Below are positions 1 to 10,748 of a stretch of DNA of 64,000 nt, piece after piece. Source of the stretch: Platanthera guangdongensis (taxonomy: Eukaryota > Streptophyta > Magnoliopsida > Asparagales > Orchidaceae). Under the pieces are notes generated by a model. It did no database searches and had not been told where the DNA came from. It saw only the letters and a list, made by a program, of their open reading frames with translations. Position 1 is the stretch's first letter, and each line of letters begins with the position of its first letter. The position numbers and the translations under genes were made by a program. Location of the stretch: NCBI GenBank assembly GCA_039583875.1, contig CM077150.1, positions 187,244,375 to 187,308,374 of the forward strand, in the 5' to 3' direction.

Positions 1-450
1 CTCACCTCCTATACAAAGGGTTTATTAACTCCCTTCAAAAGTTTATTCTTGGTTTTTGGTCACCTGATCAAAAGCTCAAAGGGTTGTAAGATCTCCCTGG
101 AAATAGATCTTATGGTGGCAGTCACCTGATCAAAAACCTGCTAGTGGATTCCTACCAGGGTGGTAGAAGAGTGGATGTACCCAGGTTGGGGAACCATTAT
201 AAAATTCTTGTGTCGTCTGGTTGATCATTTTCTGTGTTGTTCTTGCTTTGCTGTGATAGATTAGTTTGTTGTGCTGTGGTAGTTTTGCTTAGGTTGCATT
301 CCTATTTTTATTACTACTATAGTATCACCTATTTTATTACTCTGATATAATTAAAAACAGCCAAATGTTTTAATTACTCTATTCACCCCCCCCCCCCCCC
401 CCCCCCGCCCCCTCCCCTCTAGAGTAAATCAGGTCTACCCCCTTCTTTCA
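1..450 (+). mobile_element. Sirevirus B, 3' part of an LTR
   Basis: This is the R/U5 end of a Sirevirus LTR in plus orientation. The block around 160-215 (a transcript-side motif with GTTGGGGAACCA) and the C-rich block at 385-425 ending in CCTCTAG match the same positions in the complete LTRs of element E (around 10500-10640). The LTR seems to end near 450 at CTTTCA. No tRNA-Met primer site follows it, so this is a 3' or solo LTR rather than a 5' LTR. The sequence that follows is minus-strand pol of another Sirevirus, so B probably inserted into that element. The C run of more than 20 bases is a likely length-variable site. Confidence 0.7.
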
Positions 451-469
451 CAAGCCTCTTGTGTCATTG

Positions 470-901
470 CATACAATAAGAGACTTTCTCATTTGCTACC
501 AGACATACTGGAGAGTTTGTACTTAAACATAGAAAGTTTAAATAATATATATTTCCACTTCTAGTGCCTGTCAAAATGACCTCTTGGTCACTTGACTTTT
601 TAATCATACACTCATCCTTGTGGATGATAATGACATAGACCATATCACACAGTTGACTTATGTTGATCAGATTGTGTTACAATCCTTCCACATAAGCTAC
701 TTTTGTGATAGAGACTATGCTATTGGTGATCATACCATAACCATTGGTGACTCCTTTGTCTGAACCTCCAAAGATCATCTTAGGTCCATTCTTCACAGGA
801 GTAAAATCCTTCAAGTGGCCCCTTATTCCAGTCATATGTCTAGAACATCCACTGTCTAAGTACCATATTGGCATTGCATGGGTACTTAGACTATCCTGCA
901 A
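470..901 (-). pseudogene. Sirevirus A pol fragment (aspartic protease)
   Basis: The minus-strand frame holds the Copia protease signature WYLDSGCSRHMTG near 830-870, with the active-site D-S-G triad intact, followed by FGGSDKG. After about 74 residues a stop replaces the residue following VAYVEGL. The homologous frame continues to about 470 with the usual ISISQLC segment and a GAG-pre-integrase beginning, then is lost at the junction with element B. The family cleaves Gag-Pol inside the virus-like particle. Here it is a relic: integrase, reverse transcriptase and RNase H are missing. Confidence 0.8.
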
Positions 902-926
902 ATATAGTTTAGTTTACCTTAGGACC

Positions 927-3418
927 CTAGAAGGGACTGTGTCCTTGGTTCTTGTTAGCCTGAAAATGAACATGTGTACCTGCAACACTTCTGACCGGAA
1001 GACTCACCCTTGCCCTTGGCACACTAGGGTTGTGCCAACAATATATGACAAAGTGACCCACTTTACCACAACACCAACATTCAGGAATGTTGTATCTCCT
1101 CTTCTGAACAGCCCTTATGGAGTGCAAGTTATCAATAGTTGTCTGTTTAGAAGGGAGAATAGTAGCTTTCTTCTTATTTGTTTCAGCAAAAATCTAATTG
1201 AAGGTGAGTCTGTAAGAGAATGCATATGGCTTACTCTGAGTTTCATCAACAGTATTCTTCTTTGCAGTTGACATTTTATTGATTGCATCAGAGACAACCA
1301 AGTGATCCTTATTGACTGACTTCCCCTTGGTCAAGGTTTTTGCTGGAGGAGCCTAAGAATGGGCCACCGCCTTATCCTTGAGTGTGGTGGCTAGAGCACC
1401 AAACATAAACGGTCCATGATGGGCCATGTGGATTTCCTCATGGGGAGCCTTTAGTGCACTCAAACCCATGCCCTTTCTCCTTCCATTGTAAGATATCATT
1501 GTATTCTTATACGAAGAATTCTCATTCTTCTAGTGACTATACATGTTATCCTGGTCATACCTGTTGGAAGGGAGGATTACCTTGTTAAATGTAGCCTGAG
1601 GCACCACAGGAGCTTTGTATTTCCTTTGAAATGGGCAACTCTAAAGTTCCACTTAAACCCCAAATCTCTCTTATCCTATTGAGAGGTAAAGGAGTCAATC
1701 AGTGGCAGTATTTTTTTAGGCTTTGAGAATTCAACCACAATCTTCTTCTCCTTGAGAAGCTTCTCTTCAAGATCCAAGTTGATCTTGTTCTTCTGGCTAA
1801 TGGTCCCAATTTGGATAATTGAGATTGTATTCAGTTGACTAACTTCCCTCCTCATTTGTGCAAGCAAGGGTGCAGACACCGACTGTAGGGAAGCAGCTTA
1901 TTGTAGAGAGACAATCTCCTCAGCTTGTTTCTTAACAAGTCACTTACTCTTCTTTAGAGAATCCAGAATTGCACCATACTTGTCAATCAATTGATTAACA
2001 TCATCTTCAGAATCTGATCCCTCATCCTCACTAGAGGAAGTGAATGCATCAGAGTCTAAGCCAGACTCGTTTATAGAAGGAGAGCTAGGTATAGAATATA
2101 CCTCATCAGGAATAATATTATCCTGAATTTCTTCTAACAGAGCCATGAAACTAAATTCCTCATCCTCTTTATAATCACTATCAACTGAGAACAGTGGGGC
2201 CATTATGCTAGTTGGGGTAGCAGGATGTTCAGCCTCTTCTTCAACGGACATGAGACCAATGTAGGCCTCCTCTTCCTCTAATTCTGAAGACTCAAAATCA
2301 CTATCTGATAGGCTTACTTTCTTCTTGGCCAAGAAGCTCTTTTCAGTCTTCTTGTCCCTGTGATGCTTTTTTCCTTTAGACTTCATCTGCTCCTTCCTCT
2401 TAACTGGACAATCAGTAATGACATGTCCACTCCTATTGCAACAGTAACGAACAACATTAGTCTTAACATAGTTGTTCTGTTTGGAGTCACACCTTTCCCT
2501 AGAGGGGTCATTTTTGGATTTGTCCTTGCTGGAGTAGGGCTTCTTTGAGGTGGAGCTAAAAGAGCCTTTGTTCTTCCATTGTCTCCTCCAGCTCAGCAAC
2601 TTCTTGAGATACTTGGAGAACATTGTTAGTTCTCCATCTAACAGTTCATTCCCAGAGGAGCTAGGATCTGAGCATTCTAACTCAACAACTCTCCTTGGAG
2701 GAGGACTCTTTTCTCTGCATCTTCTTGTGGCTTCAGCTCTGAAGGCCATTGACTTCTCTGTACTGAGAGATTTGGTTGCATACTCTTCAGCCTTTCTGGA
2801 GTTCAACTGCATCTCATGGGATAGCAGCTTCCCAAATAAGTTTTGAGGCAGAGTGTTGGCCATGTTGCCAACTTCTCTGATGACATAAATCTTGATATCC
2901 CATTACTTGTTTAGGGATCTCAAGAACTTATCATTTAGCTCATAATTAGTGAATTGTCTGCCATAGGTGATCAGACTGTTCACTATCATGAAGAACTTTT
3001 CATAGTATTCTGCTATGGAGTCCTTCTTGCCTTACTTGAATGCTTCATATTGCTGATTCAGGAGAGATTTCCTATCATCCCTCACTTCTTTTGTTCCTTC
3101 CATATTGATAATAAGAAAATCTCACATCTCTTTAGCAGTCTTACAGTGAACCAAGTTCTGGAAGGTGGAGTTATCTATGGCACTGACAATGATATTTTGT
3201 GCCCTCTTATCCATAGTGGTCAAGATGACTTCATCCTTAGTCATTTCAGTGTATTTCTTTGGGGTTTAGACATTTGCATCTAGGACAGAGATCTTCATGT
3301 CAATGAAGGGTCCTGCCAGAACTATAATGAACATCCTAGGTTCTTAGGCTTCCATGAATAGTCTGACCCTCTCTTTCCAAATCCCAAAGTTATCCTTTCT
3401 ATAGATTGGAAGCTTCAT
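927..3418 (-). pseudogene. Sirevirus A gag, degraded
   Basis: The minus-strand gag starts near 3416-3418 and aligns in order with the intact gag of element E: an N-terminal particle-forming domain (3418-2864, with several stops), an open stretch of 307 residues (2863-1940) with an acidic serine-rich middle, a coiled-coil-like piece (1879-1676), and a second zinc knuckle CWCCGKVGHFVIYCW near 1050-1090. The first knuckle reads RYCCNRSGHVITDCP, so its first cysteine has become arginine. Gag packages the element RNA. Multiple frame breaks make this copy non-functional. Confidence 0.8.
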
Positions 3419-3510
3419 TGAGTTCAACTCCTTATGATTCTCTCCTGAACCCTTTGGGAAAATATTTAGCTACTCTTAGAGATCTATTCAGACTGTTAAG
3501 TTTATTTTGA

Positions 3511-3530
3511 ACAACCTCCCTCTGATACCA
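3511..3530 (-). other. Primer-binding site of Sirevirus A
   Basis: On the minus strand the sequence starts TGGTATCAGAGGG, matching the 3' end of plant initiator tRNA-Met, the usual primer for Copia elements. It lies directly inside the 5' LTR. Confidence 0.85.
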
Positions 3531-3532
3531 CT

Positions 3533-5460
3533 TCAAAGTCTTTGTTTCAAGAGTAGTTATACACCTAGGGGTGAAGAGGTTTCTTAGTCCTTAAGACTAT
3601 CTTTTTATTTAGCTGTGTTGAGTGTTCAGTTATTTTAGTTAGCTTTCAAGAAAGAGACACATCACACAAGTATTTGTAGTGGTTCCCCAAGGTATGGGTA
3701 TATCCACTATCCCTCCCACCTTTCTAAGAGTGTGTTAGATAAGACAATCTTCTCCAATCTCAGCTCTAAGAGCTTACAAAATAGATCCCTCGGGATCCCT
3801 TAGACTTCCTCCAAGTCCTACCTCAGGCCATAGCCCTGCAACTCAGAGTAAATATTACTCCTACAGCTCAGTTATCCACAGATCACCTACCTCAGACTTA
3901 ATCAAAAGTCATACTCCTCAGGCTAGGAGGATATCCCTATAACTTAGAGAAAATAACTCTCCAATAGCTCAGATCAAGAATGATCCTACCTTAGGCACAC
4001 ATGCCCTACCTTAGATCCACCCCAGGATCCTACAAATCAGCCTTTATAAGTCCAGCTTACAACTTAGATCAAGATTGATATTACAGAATAAGTAAGTTTG
4101 TTATTGTTGATTGACTCCAGAGAAAGTGTCCTCAAGCTAAACCCTTTCTTCTGCATAGCACTAATAATAGATCTGCAAGGTTGTTCTGCTTGTGCTAATA
4201 AGTATCTGCAGAGCACTACTTCAAGCTTTGATTGTAGTAGAGTTTTGAGCAGAGGCCTTGAAGATGAGCAACAACTTTAAGCTTGCTCTTCATCTTCTTC
4301 TTACTCAAAAAATAATGTTTCTGAACATACCGTTAAAGATAAAATGAGATTTCAGATCTTTATCTCTTCAACAACCAACCTTGTATGTGGTTCACAGACT
4401 TGCTTTCAGAATAAGTTCCTTGAACCCTTCTTCGACTTTTTCACCCAAGAAGAAGATGACCAAAAGTTCTTTTTAATTTCTCAAGACTCAGCTTTTGTAT
4501 CCTGCCGTCCAATGCTTCTTTATGCAGTATGGACCACCAGAGTTGGTAACTGCAACAATTCTATTGCATTAAATGCTATTCTAAAGGCAAGGAGCGCCTT
4601 TTGTCATATATCGAGCAAAACCCACGATATTTGAATTCTTGATAACGTTAGCATGACTCAGTGCTTCTGGACTTAGCAAATTTCAGACAATCTGCATAGG
4701 CGTTGAGAGGAGCCTTGTCACCCAACATAGAAACACTTAGTGGAAATCTGCATCTTCAGGCGTTGAGTGAGCCTTCATCACTCAACGCAATCTGAGTTTA
4801 ATAGTCTAACTATTAAGGTGTTGAGTGACCCTTCATCACTCATGGCTTCTGGATTTGATTGAAATTTCTCTGCATGAAGGCGTTGAGTGGAGCTTCCATA
4901 CTCAATGCTTTCTGACTTAGCCCGACTTCTTGATGAGGTGTTGAGTGGCCTGTCTTCACTCAACGCTTCTATACTTAGACAGAATTTATGTTGAGTAAGC
5001 GTTGAGTGAACTATCTTCACTCAACGTTTCTGTCCTTTAGACAGATTTCTTGATGAGGCATTGAGTGACCCGTCTTCACTAAATGCTTCTGTACTTAGAC
5101 AGATTTCTTGATGAGAAGGCGTTAAGTGAACTGTCTTCACTCAACGCTTCTGTCCTTAGACAGATTTCTTGTCAGCAACACTGTGGCTTTGACTGTATGT
5201 AGTTCTGTCAACACTTTTGCTCTTTTGGAGTTGAGTGAAGTGAATCCACTCTACGCTTCTGGACTTAGCCAGTTTTCTGTCTGTTCAGCAACCTGTCTTG
5301 GGTATGCCAATAATTATGACCCTGGCAACCTATCTTATCAATTTAACAGAGTACAACCTGCATACAATCAACTTTGAGCTATATTAGATGCATCCATGTG
5401 TATGTTATTGATTTGTGAGACTTCTTCAAATCTAGGACATTGTGATGAATTGATCCAATA
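3533..5460 (-). repeat. Sirevirus A 5' LTR, minus strand
   Basis: An LTR of about 1.93 kb, similar in length to that of element E. Landmarks on the minus strand: near 5420 a CCTAGATTTGAAGAAG block matching the LTR start of E and G, an inverted-repeat array (about 5275-4680), and the R-region motif GGGGAACCACTACAA near 3670. The last bases before the primer site are mutated from the expected CA. The outer end near 5460 is placed by homology only. Confidence 0.7.
4680..5275. repeat. Inverted-repeat array in Sirevirus A LTR (GCGTTGAGTGA / TCACTCAACGC)
   Basis: About seven pairs of GGCGTTGAGTGA and its reverse complement TCACTCAACGC, separated by short loops of roughly 8-14 bases and spaced about 60-80 bases apart. 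Each pair could form a hairpin or bind a dimer. Several copies show GCATTGAG or CAATGC, as expected from CpG decay. The array occupies the U3 side of the LTR. Confidence 0.75.
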
Positions 5461-6558
5461 GAGGCCGTTTGTTCGGTTATGAGGGTTGCTCGGGATAGTT
5501 TACACTTCTCACATCAAGGGGGAGCGTTGAAATTATTGAAGTGGGAATTGTTGGAAGTTGGGCAGACTGACTGGGTAGTCCGCACAGACCGCAGAGATCG
5601 CACAGACTAGGCGGATAGATTTGACGGATAGACGGTTTCGACTGTGGTTCTTCTCTAACGGTCTGGACTAGCAAGCACCCTTGAAGAGTAACTGAGCGGA
5701 TAAAGATGTCTATCTGTGGGTAGTGGATGGCTCTTTTGGAGTTCGCCGAGTTTGGTAGCACTGACCGCAGACTCTTCAGGTTCTCTAACTCGCAAGGAGG
5801 CAGGCAAATATCGCGGAGTGGGGTGGCTTTCCGCTTATGGTGCCTTCTCGGGCGAGATAGTTCAGAGATCGCAGGTGTGGACTTGGTCATTTTAACAAGT
5901 CCAGGCTATAAGTGTGGAGGACTCAATTTGGAGTTTGCCGAGTACGGCAAGATTGAAGTTCGCCGAGTATGATAAGATTGAGGTTGCGGACTCTTCTAGA
6001 GCTCGCCGGTGTCTGACATGTATCTGTGCTTGCGATCTGGATGTTGGATCGTGGAGTTGGCACAATTGCACGGACTGGACTTGCTTGGAGGTCTCGTGGT
6101 TTGATGAAGCAGTCCGCAATATTGCAAACTAATTCGGGTTGGCATGATCTCGGTATCAAGTGACGCGGGTTCTCAGAGATTGCGCGGTTTGGTGAACTTG
6201 GTCTTAAAAGACTAAGTCCAGCTTTGTTACCTAGTCCGCCTAGATTGCCTGTGGCGGAATGTTCTTGAACTCGGCAAGATGGCTTCATGTTGTCATAGGC
6301 TAGAGCTTTACGCGGAATGGAGCGGATTCCACGGGTTTGGCGGTCTGGTCATTCTTGCGAACATGATTGAAGTCTGCGCTTATTGCAGTCTTCTTTAAGC
6401 GGCAGACTAACTCTTCTAACTGTGGTTTGTGGTGTTAGCCGGCAGGTTAACGAGCGGTTATCCTAATGGTATGGGTGGTGATGGCACTCCTCCTCACACC
6501 TATAAATAAGAGTCCACGGCTCGTCATATATATCAGTGAACAATAAGAGCTAGCTCGC
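5461..6558 (+). mobile_element. Copia element C: 3' tail and first part of its LTR
   Basis: A polypurine tract CAAGGGGGAG (5515-5524) is followed by an LTR that begins near 5525 (CGTTGAA, probably a decayed TGTTGAA). The LTR is rich in short GC words such as GTCCGC, GCGGAC and GCCGAG and has a TATA box TATAAATA at 6501-6508. It is cut at 6558 by element D and resumes at 25161. Only the 3' end of C is in the window, so its coding part and 5' LTR are not seen. Confidence 0.65.
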
Positions 6559-6764
6559 TGATAAGTCAATAATTATAGTTATTTTGATATAGTTTTTATT
6601 TAATAAATAGTTATATTTTATTTAGTCTTATATTAATATTTATATTAATTTGTTTCTTTTATTATTTCAGGTTAATTTGGGCTTCAGATAACAATTTGAA
6701 GCTTATAAGGCTAATCAAGAGAACAACCAGAAGAATTCTGGAGAAATCACAAATAAACACTCCT

Positions 6765-7182
6765 GTCACGGGCGTGACTGGCAGGCGTGACTCATCCAGG
6801 TGTCCAAAAACCTAATTCCACATCAAATTAAAGTTACACTCCCCCTCATGGGCGTGACCACCAGGTCACGGGTGTGACTCAGAGGTGTGACATCAAGTTC
6901 AGTAGCATTAAGAAGCCAGTTTCAGATCTGAGGCGATCCAGCTTACACGCCCTAGGTCACGGGCATATCCTAAGGGCATGACCCTTCAGCAACTGCTAGA
7001 GTAATTTCTCGCCGTTTTCAGTTCCTGTCGTTTCCAGTAACAGTATAGACACGCCTTAGGTCACGGGCGTGACCCGCAGAACGACGAATTTTGGCAGTTT
7101 TCTCGCAACGTTCCCGGGATTTCAAGAGTATGGTTCCGCACAGGACACGCCCCTGGTCATGGGTGTGACCTAGGGGCGTGAC
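6765..7182. repeat. Palindromic array GTCACGGGCGTGAC in D 5' LTR
   Basis: Roughly eight to ten copies or half-copies of GGTCACGGGCGTGACC, some decayed to TCATGGGTGTGAC. The array ends about 18 bases before TATAAAT (7200). The matching array of the 3' LTR is at about 23866-24283. Confidence 0.85.
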
Positions 7183-7199
7183 ATTCCAACAAAAAATCC

Positions 7200-7206
7200 T
7201 ATAAAT
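7200..7206 (+). promoter_or_regulatory. TATA box of element D LTR
   Basis: TATAAAT directly after the palindromic array, repeated at 24301-24307 in the 3' LTR. Its position in the first half of the LTR fits an LTR core promoter. Confidence 0.6.
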
Positions 7207-8065
7207 TCCAGACAGAACCAGAAGCATAGGAGGTGCGAGGTTCCATCTAGGAGTAGTTGTTAGGCTGTTTTAGTAGTTCATTTCCACCTGTTCTTGCATT
7301 TCCTTTATGGTAGTTTCAAATTTATTATTTACTTTTACTTTTTGTAATTTACAATTCAAGTACTACTCTTTTTAAATCATGTCTCTCTTTACCTTTTTAT
7401 GTATATCTCTTGTCATGTTAAGTAGTTAATTTCTATAGCACTAGATCATGACAATCTTTAGAATAAAATAAATTTTCTTTTGTCAAACTTTATTATTATC
7501 AATTCAATTTATCTTTAATTTATATGCATCGAATTATCTTTTCGATATTAGATCCGTATCTTAGATTTACCGAGAGGTTGTGGATACAAGTAGATCACTC
7601 ACTGATATAAGGATTCACATGCACTCCTCGAGAGAGGATGACATGGATCTTCCGGATTGGAGTCAAATCCAATAGTGGGGTTCACCGCTTAAAGCAAGTT
7701 TAGGGGTTTCGACTGGCCGAGAGGTCTTAATCGATCAACTTAAGTTTAGTTAGGAGCGTATTCTCAAGAGAGGTGCTTTTGTAATTTGGGAACCTCCACG
7801 GTTGAAGTAGGTAATTTAGAAGTTTGCTTTTATGAAAAGTTTATTTTGATTCAAAGTGAGTCTAGATCAAGTGTTAATCATAGTTCATAGTTTTATTAAT
7901 TTTCTATCTTTACTTACCGATAAAATAATATTAATTTGCTTGAGTAGAAGTAGTCAACATGCCCCGAGTTTAATACGACACTTGATCCTATACTCTAGAA
8001 CGATAGGTATACTTGTCTCATCAGTTTAGAATCACGCGCAAGCGTGAATTTCACTCATCAAGTTT

Positions 8066-8083
8066 TTGACGCCGTTGCCGGGG
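8066..8083 (+). other. Primer-binding site of element D (tRNA-Asp type)
   Basis: GACGCCGTTGCCGGGGA, five bases inside the 5' LTR end, closely matches the TGGCGCCGTTGCCGGGGA primer site used by Athila-type Gypsy elements. One G of the usual TGGCGCC is an A here. Confidence 0.8.
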
Positions 8084-8236
8084 AACTATTTTTGTTGATA
8101 TTTAGAAAGCGCAAAATTTATTAATTTTATCACTCTATTTTTCTCTATCCCATTTCTCTTTTTACCCTTTTTTAAAAAAAATATTCACTTATATTAAGTA
8201 AAGGTTGTTTAATTTTTCTTAATAATATTATCGAAA

Positions 8237-8701
8237 TTGGTCACTAGGGTTATCGAGCTTCAACAAAAAGTACTTCTTTTGGAAGCCGCACGAAAGCGAA
8301 GAATTTCATGTTATTATTGTGGTGCTCCTCATCGAAATAAGGAATGTCATACTCATAATTACTATCATAATTTTTCATATGAAAATAATTTTTATAATAA
8401 TTATGAAAATAATTTTTCTCATTTTAATGATTATTCTTATTCAAATTTTCATGAAAACAATTTTTCAAGTTCTACTACTTTTCATGAAAACACTTTTTCG
8501 AATTTTAATGCCAATAATTATTTTGATGTAAATAATTATTCTTCTTCCTCGGATGTTGGTTTTTATTATTCGCAAGATCAACCGAAAAAATTCCCGAGTC
8601 ATGAGAATAATTATTTATATCCGAATTTTTATTCTTCTTCTATCGCATCACACAAAGCTCCTTCTAATTTTGGGGACTTTACACAATTCATAGTTGATCC
8701 T
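8237..8701 (+). CDS. Gag-like protein of element D, interrupted by Sirevirus E
   Basis: An open frame with an ATG at 8237. Near residues 25-37 it has a shortened zinc knuckle, CYYCGAPHRNKEC (spacing CX2CX3HX4C), followed by a long low-complexity part rich in Asn, Tyr, Phe and Ser with repeated HENNF and YENNF words. No protease or polymerase follows. The frame is split in the codon after GAT by E. On the far side of E, after the duplicated ATCCT, the same reading frame continues from 21438 to a TAA at 21555-21557, so the uninterrupted frame would be about 194 codons. The function is probably RNA binding or packaging in trans; that is inference from the knuckle. Confidence 0.55.
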
Positions 8702-9026
8702 TGTTGAGTATTGTATCCACACTAACCCAGATTTGATGAAGTCACCCTTGAACTAAGATGAATTAAGTTGTATTTGATGCTTAGTTTGAGTTATGTGTTT
8801 GCAGGAATCTTATGGGAAGTGTAGACCAATGTCAGTCTACAATGGGTCACCAAACACAGAAACATACAATGTAATCCCTCATTATGTGTTCCAAAGTGTT
8901 GACTCATGTGTAGCCTCTCTATTGGGATACACTTCATATCCAAGCTCTAGGACTATGTGAAAAGACTTGATGTTGGTCATCCCTTAGAAGAAGAAAAATT
9001 CTGTCCAGAAAAATTTTCCTAAGTAA

Positions 9027-9786
9027 AGTACTCGAGTAGTTCTTTACTTACTCGAGTAAGTTACTGAATTCATACTCGAGTAATAATACTCTTACTCGAG
9101 TAGTTAAGATATTACTCGAGTAGTTTCCTTTTACCTCTCGAGTTTTACAGAAATTATCTTCTCAAATTTTTCTAAGTTAAATACTCGAGTAGTCATCTTA
9201 TATACTCGAGTAGTTCTATCTTCTGTCTCGAGTAGTTAAATTCTGACTCTCATGTATTTCTCACTTACTCGAGTAATCTAAGTCATGTACTCGAGTAATT
9301 CATCTACTACTCGAGTAGTCCAGTGCTTATACACGTGCAATCCAGGATTCCATTCTAGAAAATTTCTCTAAATGAATTACTCGAGTAGTCATCTTATATA
9401 CTCGAGTAGTTCTATTTGTCTCGAGTAGTTCAACTTCTATACTCGAGTAGTTTTGTTTTCCTGTTCCAGAAATTTTCTAAGTCTATGACTCGAGTAGTTT
9501 CTTATATACTCGAGTAGTTCTTTCTTATATACTCGAGTAGTATTTCTTATACTCGAGTAATCTACTCCACCTCTCGTGTAAGTACTAAAGTACTCGAGTA
9601 TATTATTCTTGTTACTCGAGTAGCTGATTCCTTGAATTTTTATTTACTTGAGTAGTTGACTCCATGTACTCGAGTAATGATCTCATTCCCTCTCGAGTAG
9701 TTTTTCTCATGTACGCGAGTAGTCATCTTCTACCTACTCGAGTAGTGTTGCATATACTCGAGTAGTCTATTACATCTCGAGTAATT
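9027..9786. repeat. TACTCGAGTAG palindrome array in E 5' LTR
   Basis: I count about 27 CTCGAG hexamers, mostly as TACTCGAGTAGT, spaced irregularly every 20-35 bases over 760 bp. Variants such as CTTGAG, CTCGTG and CGCGAG are interspersed. The 3' LTR carries the matching array at about 19796-20550. Confidence 0.92.
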
Positions 9787-9904
9787 TACTTTGACTTTTT
9801 CGAAATTCGTTAAGTCCAGACTAACGGTCTTATTCATAAACTTTGACGTGATTGGTCCACGTGTCTCTCATAATGACTCAATTATGGCTAATCTTCTCCT
9901 CTCC

Positions 9905-9911
9905 TATAAAA
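9905..9911 (+). promoter_or_regulatory. TATA box of Sirevirus E LTR
   Basis: TATAAAA about 120 bases downstream of the last CTCGAG, preceded by a CCACGTGT G-box-like word near 9857. The same position in the 3' LTR is 20673-20679. This is a likely core promoter of the element. Confidence 0.65.
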
Positions 9912-10666
9912 GGTCTTGTCTAAACCGACAAACCCTAAAAATTCTAATTTATAAAAAGAATATTATTTTAAGAAGTTTTGCAGTCGTACTCTCTCAAGAA
10001 TTTTTGTCTCCTCTCTCTCTCTCCAAGAAACGAAAACCGTCGCCGTCGCCGTCGTAGATTACCGACCGGCTAGGGTTTTCATTTTTAGAGGATTCAGATT
10101 AAGAAGATTTTACAGATCGAGATTTCCGCTCAACTCATCATCCTCTATTCGATCGTGTAAAGTCAAGAAGATCCAGATCTGATTTTGTCGAGATTTTCTT
10201 CACCTCTCTGATAAAGCCTCAACGCCTAGAAGAAGAAGATCTTGGCCGACAGTTTGCAGATCTGAAAAAGAAGATTACTGTTTGTATTTCGTTACAAATT
10301 TATTTCATTATTGTATGAGAAGTTTTCTCCGAGTGTAGGAGTTTTTCAACTCTGAGATTGTAGGAAGTTTCATCTTCCGAGTGTAGATCCATTTTGTGGA
10401 TCGAGATTGTAGGAACGTTGTTCCGAGGGTAGGATTGATTTTCAATCCGAGATAGTGGAGTAGCTGAGTCTAGTGTATTGCTAGATCGGTGAGGGAAAGT
10501 GGATGTACCCGAGGTTGGGGAACCACTATAAATCTTGCCTCGTCTGTATTTGATTGGTAGATAGATCTGTGCATTGGTTTGTAATTTTTTATTCCGCAAA
10601 AAGACGCACATCTCACCTATTCACCCCCCTCTAGGTGATTTAGGTAGGCAACTATAAACTTTCAAT

Positions 10667-10682
10667 TGGTATCAAAGCCAGG
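10667..10682 (+). other. Primer-binding site of Sirevirus E
   Basis: TGGTATCAAAGCCAGG starts two bases after the LTR end. It matches the initiator tRNA-Met 3' end with small changes. Confidence 0.88.
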
Positions 10683-10748
10683 TTAATCTTTAAAAGGTTA
10701 ACACCTTGATCAGATCCTTCAATAGTTGTCATTTGAGATCTTCCAAAG

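Larger units (their letters stand above)
451..5460 (-). mobile_element. Sirevirus A, 5' half (LTR, PBS, gag, pol start), minus strand
   Basis: Read on the minus strand from the right, the element has a 5' LTR (5460 to about 3533), a tRNA-Met-type primer site (3530-3511), a degraded gag (3418 to about 927) and the protease start of pol (901 to about 470). It is then cut off where the plus-strand LTR of B begins. Gag and protease peptides are clearly homologous to those of the complete Sirevirus E in this window. All coding parts carry stops or frameshifts, so it is a dead copy. It lies left of the tail of Copia C, in the opposite orientation. Confidence 0.8.
6559..8060 (+). repeat. 5' LTR of element D
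   Basis: 1502 bp, TG...CA ends. It contains a palindromic GTCACGGGCGTGAC array (about 6765-7182), a TATA box TATAAAT at 7200-7206, and a T-rich then unique 3' half. Compared with the 3' LTR there are unit-sized gains and losses within the array. Confidence 0.88.
8702..10664 (+). repeat. 5' LTR of Sirevirus E
   Basis: 1963 bp. It starts TGTTGAGTATTG and ends AACTTTCA. It contains a dense CTCGAG array (about 9027-9786), a TATA box TATAAAA (9905-9911), CT-rich leader sequence and the C-rich block CCCCCCTCTAGG near 10624. The 3' LTR starts with TGTTGGGTATTG. Confidence 0.93.

Noticed and set aside
9027..9786. CRISPR-like array
   Set aside because: Repeats are short palindromes with irregular spacers in an LTR of a plant retrotransposon; there are no cas genes and the spacing is not constant.
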